In this document: positions 1 through 6,173 of the stretch, in pieces
Numbering within the stretch: the first letter of the stretch is position 1
Layout of the letters: the number at the start of each line of letters is the position of its first letter
NCBI GenBank assembly: GCA_945957225.1
Contig: CAMFKK010000156.1
Location: forward strand, 1 to 6,173
DNA from: an uncultured Sphingobacteriia bacterium
GTDB taxonomy: Bacteria > Bacteroidota > Bacteroidia > Chitinophagales > Chitinophagaceae
Length of the DNA: 6,173 nucleotides
Reading direction: 5' to 3'
Position numbers and translations under genes: made by a program
The notes under the pieces: generated by a model
Databases searched by the model: none
Seen by the model: the letters and a program-made list of their open reading frames with translations, nothing else
Told to the model about the DNA's origin: nothing

Positions 1-17
1 CACCAACACTCGACTAG
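1..17. other. Library index and flow-cell adapter remnant (artefact)
   Basis: Bases 10-17 read TCGACTAG, which I recognise as the Nextera XT i5 index S513, sitting directly 5' of the Nextera read-1 adapter where the index belongs. Bases 1-9 end in ACAC, as the P5 flow-cell oligo does just before the index, but the rest does not match P5 cleanly and may be error-laden read end. None of this is genomic DNA. The index name is from memory; its position relative to the adapter is seen directly. Confidence 0.85.
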
Positions 18-50
18 TCGTCGGCAGCGTCAGATGTGTATAAGAGACAG
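18..50 (+). other. Nextera read-1 adapter with Tn5 mosaic end (artefact)
   Basis: The 33 bases match the Nextera transposase read-1 adapter: TCGTCGGCAGCGTC at 18-31, then the 19-base Tn5 mosaic end AGATGTGTATAAGAGACAG at 32-50. This is sequencing-library DNA left on the contig, not a transposon in the organism. It matters for annotation because an ATG at 34-36 inside the mosaic end is in frame with the first gene and creates a spurious N-terminus reading Met-Cys-Ile-Arg-Asp-Ser. Real sequence begins at base 51. Confidence 0.98.
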
Positions 51-2670
51 TCCTATTTCTATTGCTGATTCATATGTTCCAGTGAATGCCATGCAAATTC
101 CATTGACCCAAACAGAGGGGTTAAAAATTGGAGATAGAATCTTGATTCATAGACCCAGCACTCAAGAGTGGTTAGAAACATTAGGTACTTTGCATTTTGG
201 TGGAGGGCTAACTACCCTTGGTTGGAAACCCGGGGAAAGGGATTTGTATTTTGACAGAACCATCACCCAGATTCATCAAAACAATATTCAAATTGATGCG
301 CCCATTACAACTGCTATTGATGGTAAATATGGTGGAGGATCGGTTATTCCTTACCAGTGGGAGGGACGTATTCAACAAGTAGGAATTGAAAACCTCCAAT
401 TGGTTTCTGAATATGATCAAAGCAATCCCAAAGACGAAGCCCATAGTTGGATGGCCATTACCATGGAAAATCTGGAAGATGCATGGGTAAGGGCTGTATC
501 TTTTTATCATTTTGCTGGCTCAGCGGTAAACCTATTAGAAACCACCAAACGTATTAGCGTAGAAGATTGTATTTCTTTGGAGCCTATTTCAGAAATTGGT
601 GGGCAACGCCGATATACTTTTTTGAATGCTGGTCAACAGAATTTGTTTCAACGCTGTCAAGCAACAAATGGCTATCACGATTTTGCCACAGGATATTGTG
701 CAGCAGGCCCCAATGCATTTGTACAATGCAGTTCTATACTACCCTATAATTTTAGCGGAGCCATTGATAGTTGGGCATCGGGTGTTTTGTTTGATATTGT
801 CAATGTAGACGGCAATGCACTTAGGTTTGGCAATAGGGGGCAAGACGGTCAAGGTGCTGGTTGGGCAGCCGCCAATAGTTTGTTTTGGAATTGTTCTGCT
901 GCAAGAATTGATTGTTATAAACCACCTACTGCGCAGAACTGGGCTTTTGGGTCTTGGAGTCAGTTTGCGGGTGATGGCTATTGGGATGCGTCTAATAATA
1001 GCATTAGCCCTAGGAGTTTTTATTATGCGCAATTGTCCCAGCGCATAGGTAAAAATATGTTGGATCAAGCAAGGTTATTAAAAGTAGAAACTGAAGCATC
1101 TAGTAGTCCATCCGTAGAAGTAGCAGCCTTATTAACTGCCCAAGCCACCAAACCACAAATGCAGTTAGACGAATGGATTTTGATTGCAGCTAAAAAAAAT
1201 AATTATAGTACCAGTATTAAAGGGGTAGCCTCTATTGATCAAATTGGTCTTAATAAAACAACAGCTCCTGTTCTGGCGCCTAAATTGGTTATTTTGAATG
1301 GAGTCATTAGTAGAAATAACCAATTGCAAATTGGCAGAAGACAGGAAGTGCCATGGTGGAATGGTGGCATTCAAGGCAGGGATGTATTAAATGCTCAACC
1401 CGCTATTACCCGTTGGGTGCCTGGAAGAATAGGTAAGGGATTAACCGATGACCTTGATGCACTAACGGATTCCATGATCAAGAATAGGATTATTGGAATG
1501 GAACAACATTATGGACTTTGGTATGAAAGAAGAAGGGATGACCACGAACGTATAAGAAGAATGGATGGAGAAGTGTGGGCGCCTTTTTATGAATTGCCTT
1601 TTGCCAGATCAGGTAAAGAAACTGCATGGGATGGTCTTAGTAAATATGATCTAACCAAATACAATCCTTGGTACTGGAGCCGCTTAAAAACATTTGCCAA
1701 TCTGGCAGATCAGAAAGGTCTTTTATTAGTGCACCAAAATTATTTTCAACACAATATCATTGAAGCTGGAGCACACTATGCAGACTTTCCTTGGAGAACC
1801 GCCAATAATATTAACCAGACAGGATTCCCTGAGCCAGTTCCTTATGCGGGAGACAAACGCATATTTATGGGAGAACAGTTCTATGATATCAGTCATCCAG
1901 TAAGAAGAGCTATTCATCAAAACTACATTAGACAGTGTTTGGAGAATTTTAAAGACAACTATTCTGTGATTCAATTCATAGGTGAAGAATTTACTGGTCC
2001 TTTTCATTTTGTCAAATTCTGGCTTGAAACAGTTGGTACATGGGAAAAAGAAACAGGAAACAAACAATGGATTGGGCTTAGTGTGACCAAAGACGTACAA
2101 GACAGTATTTTATCCATTCCAGCACTGGCCAAATTGGTAGATATCATTGATATAAAGTATTGGCATTTGCAGGCCGATGGAAGCTTTTATGCACCAAAGG
2201 GTGGACAGAACTTGGCACCCAGACAACATGCACGTTTATTAAAACCCAAGAAGACTAGTTTTGCTCAAGTCTATGAAGCTGTAAAAACCTATCGCCAACA
2301 ATATCCCAATAAAGCGGTCATATATAGTGCTGATAGTTTTGACCAATTTGGTTGGGCTGTGTTAATGGCAGGAGGTTCCTTGCCTGTGCTGCCTGCATTA
2401 CCAGCAGATTTTCTCACTGCTGTCAGTAGCATGAAGCCAGTTACTATCAATGGGGAGTATCAATTAATCAATCAAAATAAAGAGTGGATTATCTACTGTA
2501 ATAACAACTTAAGTCATCTTTCAACAGCCGATCCCACACATATATATCAAATGGCTTGGATTGATCCAAAGAATGGAAAAATTATTCAAGAGATGCAAGT
2601 CTTGGGGTCCGCATTAAAAGAATTTAGTAAACCAGTTTCATCTGATTTGGTGGCATGGATAAAAAAATAA
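51..2670 (+). CDS. Beta-helix plus glycosidase-like barrel protein (DUF6298-like), 5' partial
   Basis: The 5' end is missing. The frame is open from the contig edge, and the ATG at 34 belongs to the adapter, so the signal peptide and first residues are lost. About 872 genuine residues remain (residue 1 = Pro at 52). Residues ~1-335 look like a right-handed beta-helix of the pectate-lyase type, with short repeated strands rich in Asn, Asp, Ser and Gly (VGIENLQLVSE, ISVEDCISLEP, FDIVNVDGNALRFGNRG). A linking region follows. Residues ~450-780 look like a (beta/alpha)-barrel, and ~795-872 like a small beta-sandwich. The layout recalls Bacteroidota DUF6298 proteins, from memory. The barrel aligns by eye with the GH140 gene downstream: the FIGEEF strand (Glu645, Glu646) matches that enzyme's LNGGD strand, while the partner Glu is not conserved. 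Substrate is unknown; action on a plant cell-wall glycan is inferred from the neighbours. The stop overlaps the next gene by 16 bases. Confidence 0.8.
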
Positions 2671-2673
2671 TAG
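2655..2673 (+). promoter_or_regulatory. Stop/start overlap with an A7 slippery-type heptamer
   Basis: The upstream gene ends ...ATA AAA AAA TAA (stop at 2668-2670) and the downstream ATG is at 2655. The A7 run at 2661-2667 lies in the exact A_AAA_AAA register of a -1 slippery site relative to the upstream frame. A slip back by one base would carry ribosomes past the stop into the GH140 frame (ATA ATA GTG AAA). I see no obvious downstream hairpin or upstream Shine-Dalgarno stimulator, so ordinary stop-start reinitiation is the more likely use of the overlap. Confidence 0.4.
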
Positions 2674-4073
2674 TGAAAAAGAAAAGTACCATAAAGGCAA
2701 TACTTGTATTTGGTCTCTTAGGATTGTTCTTTTTAAATGTAACTGCTCAAAAAGAATTACCCCTGATTCAAGTGGCCCCCAACAAGCATTTTTTTCAAAC
2801 CTCAGATGGTCAACCATTTTTTTGGTTGGGCGATACTGGATGGCTATTGTTTGTAAAAATGAATCGAGAAGAAATCATTCAATACCTAGACAATAGAAAG
2901 TCCAAGGGATATAATTTGATTCAGGTAATGGTGGTACATGATTTAAAGAAAGCGGTGAATATTTACGGTGATACTGCATTTGTAAATAAAGACCTTTCTC
3001 AACCTATTACAACTGCGGGAAATGATTATAAGAATGCAGCCGCATATGATTTCTGGGATCATGTTGAATTTGCCATTCAAGCTGCTGCACAGAGAGGCAT
3101 TTATTTGGCATTGGTTCCTGTTTGGGGGAGCAATGTAAAAGAGGGAATGGTATCAATAGCTGCGGCACAATCCTATGCAAAATTTTTAGTGAATAGATTG
3201 GGCCATCATCAAAATATTATTTGGTTGAATGGAGGTGATCTCAAGGGCTCAGAAAAAACAGAGATCTGGAATGCCATTGGAAATGCTTTAAGGGCCAATG
3301 ATCCCAAACACTTGATTGGATTTCATCCAAGGGGTAGGTCAACCTCCTCCGAATGGTTTCACCAGTCTAGTTGGCTAGACTTTAATATGTTTCAAAGTGG
3401 ACACAAAGACTATGCACAAGACACAGTGGAACCAAGGATGGGTGAGGATAATTGGAAATTTATGCAAGCTGATTATGCCCTACAACCCACCAAACCCAGT
3501 TTTGATGGAGAGCCTTCTTATGAAATGATTCCGCATGGATTGCATGATACCACGGCACCTAAATGGAAGGCAGCCGATTTGCGTAGATATGCTTATTGGT
3601 CTGTGTTTTCAGGTGGGGCAGGATTTACCTATGGACATAATGCGGTGATGCAATTTCACAACGGTCAGGGTGTGGGTGATTATGGCAGCAAACAAGATTG
3701 GAAAGATGCAATGAATGATCCAGGTGCTGGGCAAATGCAATGGGTGAAAAAACTAGTCTTGTCAAAACCCTATTTTGATCGAGTTCCTGATCAGGAATTG
3801 ATAGTTTCCAAACAAGGAGAACGTTATGAAAGAATAGTAGCAACTAAGGGAAAGGATTATGCTTTTGTCTATACTTATACAGGAAGGGTTTTGGAGATTC
3901 AAATGGGAAAAATTGCTGGCAAACAAGTAAAAGCTTCTTGGTATAATCCCAGAAATGGCACATATCAATTGATAGGAAAATATAGGAATCAGGGCACACA
4001 GGTTTTTCAACCAAATGGCAAACAGGAAGCTGGCAATGATTGGATATTGGTTTTAGAAACTATGCTTAACTAA
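2655..4073 (+). CDS. GH140-family glycosidase, probable apiosidase (DUF4038 + C-terminal beta-sandwich)
   Basis: Complete, 472 residues, near the usual GH140 length. Residues 1-31 are a Sec signal peptide: Lys-rich start, hydrophobic core at 15-28, likely cleavage after V-T-A31. Residues ~38-370 form the DUF4038 barrel, opening with the typical HFFQTSDGQPFFWLGDTGW. The likely catalytic acids are Asp195 (WLNGGD) and Glu286 (FDGEPSYE), matching the Asp/Glu pair proposed for the family. RYAYWSVFSGGAGFTYG (311-327) is another family hallmark. Residues ~378-470 are the 'putative collagen-binding' beta-sandwich (WYNPRNG, DWILVLE). The founding member, Bacteroides thetaiotaomicron BT1012, removes apiose linked to galacturonate in rhamnogalacturonan II; apiose specificity here is inferred from family. 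The ATG at 2655 is preferred because it yields a full signal peptide; an in-frame GTG at 2673 is an alternative. No Shine-Dalgarno site is seen, and the start lies inside the previous gene, suggesting coupled translation. Confidence 0.87.
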   Translation: MDKKIIVKKKSTIKAILVFGLLGLFFLNVTAQKELPLIQVAPNKHFFQTSDGQPFFWLGDTGWLLFVKMNREEIIQYLDNRKSKGYNLIQVMVVHDLKKAVNIYGDTAFVNKDLSQPITTAGNDYKNAAAYDFWDHVEFAIQAAAQRGIYLALVPVWGSNVKEGMVSIAAAQSYAKFLVNRLGHHQNIIWLNGGDLKGSEKTEIWNAIGNALRANDPKHLIGFHPRGRSTSSEWFHQSSWLDFNMFQSGHKDYAQDTVEPRMGEDNWKFMQADYALQPTKPSFDGEPSYEMIPHGLHDTTAPKWKAADLRRYAYWSVFSGGAGFTYGHNAVMQFHNGQGVGDYGSKQDWKDAMNDPGAGQMQWVKKLVLSKPYFDRVPDQELIVSKQGERYERIVATKGKDYAFVYTYTGRVLEIQMGKIAGKQVKASWYNPRNGTYQLIGKYRNQGTQVFQPNGKQEAGNDWILVLETMLN

Positions 4074-4999
4074 TGAGGCAAAGGGCTTACCATATTATTA
4101 TATTGATTTGTCTATGCGGATTGCTTTTGTCATGCAAACAACAGTACTATGTATTTAGTTCTTTTCAAGAACCTGCTAAAAAGGGATTGGAAATTTTGTT
4201 AAGCAAAGACGCTTACCATTGGACAAGGCTAGATTCTGTATTGCTTAAACCAATGATTGGCAAGGATAAAATCATGCGTGACCCTTCTATTCTGCAAGGC
4301 CCTGATGGTATCTTTCACCTGGTATGGACTACAGAATGGAAGGGAGGCAACGGATTTGGTTATGCATATTCTAAAGACTTATTGCATTGGTCTGAACAGC
4401 AATATATTCCGGTGATGCGCTCAGAGCCAAGTGTAGTCAATGTTTGGGCGCCTGAATTGTTTTATGATGTCAAGCAGCAGCAGTATATCATAGTTTGGGC
4501 CTCTTGTATCCCCAATAAGTTTGCCAAGGGCGTAGAAGAGGAAACCAACAATCATCGCTTGTATTATACCACAACCAAGGATTTTAAAACCTTTTCTGAA
4601 ACCAAATTATTTCTTGACCCAGGATATAGCGCCATTGATGCAGTAATTGTTCAAAAGACAGCCAGTGAAATTGCTCTTGTATTAAAAGACAATACCAGAC
4701 CTGAGCGCGATTTGAAAATGGCTTTTTCTAATGATGCTTTAGGGCCATTTACTGCTACATCTGCTCCCTTTACCCAAAAATTTACAGAAGGTCCTGCCGT
4801 AGCTAAATTGAAACATGGTTGGCTCATTTATTATGATGCTTATCAAGAGAAAAAATTTGGTGCTGTATTTACTAAGGATTTCAAAAATTTTCAATCGGTA
4901 GATAGTTTGATCAGTGTTCCCGAAGGACATAAACATGGTACCATTATTCGGGTAAACAAACAATCTCTCAAATCATTATTAGACATCAATGATAAGTAA
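4073..4999 (+). CDS. GH43-family glycosidase, lipoprotein (likely arabinofuranosidase or related)
   Basis: Complete, 308 residues, the size of a single-domain GH43 five-bladed propeller. Residues 1-21 are a lipoprotein signal ending in the lipobox LLSC with Cys21 as lipidation site, so the enzyme is membrane-anchored, either facing the periplasm or on the surface. The three GH43 catalytic acids can be placed: Asp70 in MRDPS (general base), Asp189 in SAIDAVI (pKa modulator) and Glu239 in FTEGPAV (general acid). WAPEL (125-129) and a late His in HKHGT (286-290) are also typical. The N-terminal stretch, LEILLSKDAYHW, is blade one. GH43 members mostly remove alpha-L-arabinofuranose or beta-xylose, with some galactosidases; the subfamily and sugar cannot be fixed here. 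Its start shares one base with the GH140 stop (TAATG), the classic arrangement for translational coupling. No downstream carbohydrate-binding domain is present. Confidence 0.87.
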   Translation: MRQRAYHIIILICLCGLLLSCKQQYYVFSSFQEPAKKGLEILLSKDAYHWTRLDSVLLKPMIGKDKIMRDPSILQGPDGIFHLVWTTEWKGGNGFGYAYSKDLLHWSEQQYIPVMRSEPSVVNVWAPELFYDVKQQQYIIVWASCIPNKFAKGVEEETNNHRLYYTTTKDFKTFSETKLFLDPGYSAIDAVIVQKTASEIALVLKDNTRPERDLKMAFSNDALGPFTATSAPFTQKFTEGPAVAKLKHGWLIYYDAYQEKKFGAVFTKDFKNFQSVDSLISVPEGHKHGTIIRVNKQSLKSLLDINDK

Positions 5000-6173
5000 T
5001 AGAAAAATACTAGATAGATATTTGTTCATTTTGATCCTATTTGTTGGTAGTGTTCAAGTGCAAGCGCAGGATGATACGGTACATTATTCTGGAATTACAC
5101 AATCCAATGTTGACTACCACCACGGGCAATTAAGACCAGCCATTGGGGTGCATAATATACAAGTGTTCCGAGCCAATAGGGAGCACCCTGACTGGGCTGG
5201 TGACGCTGGTTGGACCTATAACCACGCACCCATGTTGGCTTATTGGAATCAGAAATTTTATTTAGAGTATTTAAGCTGTCCCATTGGAGAGCATTTACCA
5301 CCCGGTCAAACTTTGTTGATGGAATCAATGGATGGATATCATTGGTCCAAACCAACGGTATTATTTCCTCCTTATAGAATACCTGACGGAACAACAAAGC
5401 AAGGTAGAAAAGAAGTTGCCAAAGATTTGTACGCGGTGATGCACCAGCGCATTGGTTTTTTCACCTCAAGTGCTAAACAATTATTGGGTCTAGGCTATTA
5501 TGGTTTGGTCATGGGAGCACATGATGATCCTAATGATGGTAATGGCATTGGTAGGGTAGTTAGAGAAATCAAAAAAGATGGCAGTTATGGCCCCATCTAT
5601 TTTATTCGTTATAATCATGCTTTTAATGAGAAAAATACGGCTTATCCTTTTTATACCAGTAGTAACGACAAAGCATTTATTGCAGCTTGTAATGAACTCT
5701 TAGCTTCTCCTTTGATGATGCAACAATGGGTAGAAGAAGCGGATAAAAATGACCCACTGATACCATTGAAAAAAGACTTTAAAGCTTTTAGTTATTATCA
5801 TTTAAATGATGGTAGGGTAGTAGGGCTTTGGAAATATGCATTGACCAGTATTAGCAAGGATCAAGGAAAGACCTGGGCATATAGTCCATTGCGGGCACCA
5901 GGTTTTGTAAATGCCAATGCCAAGATCTGGGGGCAAAAAACCAGTGATGGCAGATATGCCACGGTCTATAATCCTTCAGAGTTTAGGTGGCCACTTGCGA
6001 TATCGGTAAGTGACAATGGATTGGACTATACCAATCTATTATTAGTGAATGGGGAAATTAGTGCACTTAGGTATGGTGGTGCTTATAAGTCTTATGGTCC
6101 TCAATACGTACGCGGTATTCAAGAGCCGGATGGTAATCCTCCTGGAGGAAATCTTTGGGTCAGCTTTAGCATG
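4989..6173 (+). CDS. Sialidase-like beta-propeller protein, possible polysaccharide lyase, 3' partial
   Basis: An open frame of 395 codons runs from the ATG at 4989 to the window edge with no stop. The ATG lies 11 bases inside the GH43 gene and gives a good Sec signal peptide (hydrophobic core 11-22, likely cleavage after V-Q-A26), so the start is well supported. One good Asp-box is visible, SKDQGKTW at 289-296, plus degenerate ones at ~113-119 (SMDGYHW) and ~339-347, indicating a BNR/sialidase-like propeller. Notable motifs are HNIQVFRANREHPDW (55-69), WTYNHAPMLAYW (75-86), GEHLPPGQTLL (100-110) and RGIQEPDGNPPGG (375-387). I do not see the FRIP motif of true sialidases near the start. The pattern resembles Bacteroidota proteins often labelled exo-alpha-sialidase and, from memory, propeller lyases acting on rhamnose-glucuronate ends (PL27/PL42 type). 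That assignment is tentative. Part of the propeller is missing from this window. Confidence 0.75.
   Translation, partial: MISNRKILDRYLFILILFVGSVQVQAQDDTVHYSGITQSNVDYHHGQLRPAIGVHNIQVFRANREHPDWAGDAGWTYNHAPMLAYWNQKFYLEYLSCPIGEHLPPGQTLLMESMDGYHWSKPTVLFPPYRIPDGTTKQGRKEVAKDLYAVMHQRIGFFTSSAKQLLGLGYYGLVMGAHDDPNDGNGIGRVVREIKKDGSYGPIYFIRYNHAFNEKNTAYPFYTSSNDKAFIAACNELLASPLMMQQWVEEADKNDPLIPLKKDFKAFSYYHLNDGRVVGLWKYALTSISKDQGKTWAYSPLRAPGFVNANAKIWGQKTSDGRYATVYNPSEFRWPLAISVSDNGLDYTNLLLVNGEISALRYGGAYKSYGPQYVRGIQEPDGNPPGGNLWVSFSM

Noticed and set aside
32..50. Tn5 transposon end or insertion sequence in the genome
   Set aside because: The 19-base mosaic end is joined to the rest of the Nextera adapter and an index, with no transposase gene or target duplication. 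It is library DNA.
34..51. ATG at 34 as the start of the first gene
   Set aside because: It lies in the Tn5 mosaic end of the sequencing adapter. The protein has no signal peptide from this start, and the domain begins abruptly, as expected of a truncated gene.
815..1048. 77-codon + strand frame inside gene 1
   Set aside because: It overlaps the beta-helix coding region in another frame and encodes a composition typical of out-of-frame reading. The same applies to the small + frames at 567-749 and 626-808.
1726..2100. 124-codon open frame on the - strand
   Set aside because: It is antisense to the well-supported barrel region of gene 1, with no start context and no recognisable domain. It is a shadow of a real gene, as are the other antisense frames at 208-510, 739-1068, 3625-3843, 3762-4010, 4739-4963 and 5095-5397.
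3364..3381. Perfect 7-bp inverted repeat AGTCTAG-TTGG-CTAGACT, a possible hairpin or operator
   Set aside because: It lies in the middle of the GH140 barrel coding region, encodes ordinary family sequence (SSWLDF), has no T-run after it and is AT-rich and short, so chance is the simplest explanation.
4974..5000. Terminator or promoter between the GH43 gene and the propeller gene
   Set aside because: The genes overlap by 11 bases and I see neither a GC-rich hairpin with T-run nor a Bacteroidota-type -33/-7 pair. The TAATAG at 4997-5002 is just the stop and following codons.
51..6173. CRISPR array, tRNA, rRNA, attachment site or tandem repeat
   Set aside because: The whole stretch is accounted for by four contiguous coding frames, and I found no regularly spaced repeats or tRNA-like cloverleaf.

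Overview
The window looks like a contig end from a Bacteroidota genome, probably Chitinophagales or Sphingobacteriales grade. The basis is an AT-leaning composition (roughly 40% G+C by eye), tightly overlapping genes without Shine-Dalgarno sites, and a run of exported plant-polysaccharide enzymes of types common in that phylum. The exact genus cannot be read from this sequence. Bases 1-50 are not biological: they are an Illumina Nextera library adapter with its index, left on the contig by incomplete trimming. The organism's DNA starts at base 51.

From 51 to the end there are four genes, all on the + strand, each overlapping the next. (1) 51-2670 is the 3' part of a large exported protein with a right-handed beta-helix region followed by a glycosidase-like (beta/alpha)-barrel and a small beta-sandwich. 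It resembles DUF6298-type proteins of Bacteroidota. (2) 2655-4073 is a complete GH140-type glycosidase, the family of the rhamnogalacturonan-II apiosidase, with a DUF4038 barrel and a C-terminal 'putative collagen-binding' beta-sandwich. (3) 4073-4999 is a complete GH43-type five-bladed propeller glycosidase carried as a lipoprotein. (4) 4989 to past the end of the window is a sialidase-like beta-propeller protein, cut by the 3' edge and therefore lacking a stop codon here. It may be a polysaccharide lyase.

The overlaps are 16, 1 and 11 bases, so there is no room for internal promoters or terminators and the genes are almost certainly one transcript. All three visible N-termini carry export signals. 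Together they read as a periplasmic or surface set that strips side-chain sugars from a branched plant glycan. Apiose- and arabinose-containing pectin (RG-II or related) is the best guess. Arabinogalactan-type chains are a second possibility if gene 4 is a rhamnose-glucuronate lyase. No SusC/SusD pair, regulator or transporter is visible, so calling it a full polysaccharide utilization locus is inference.

The most interesting points are three. The barrel half of gene 1 appears to be a distant relative of the GH140 gene beside it, with a changed catalytic pair. An A7 heptamer sits exactly in slippery register at the gene 1 stop, with gene 2 in the -1 frame. The false 'MCIRDS' start of gene 1 is encoded by the adapter. 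There is no intergenic stretch longer than a few bases.
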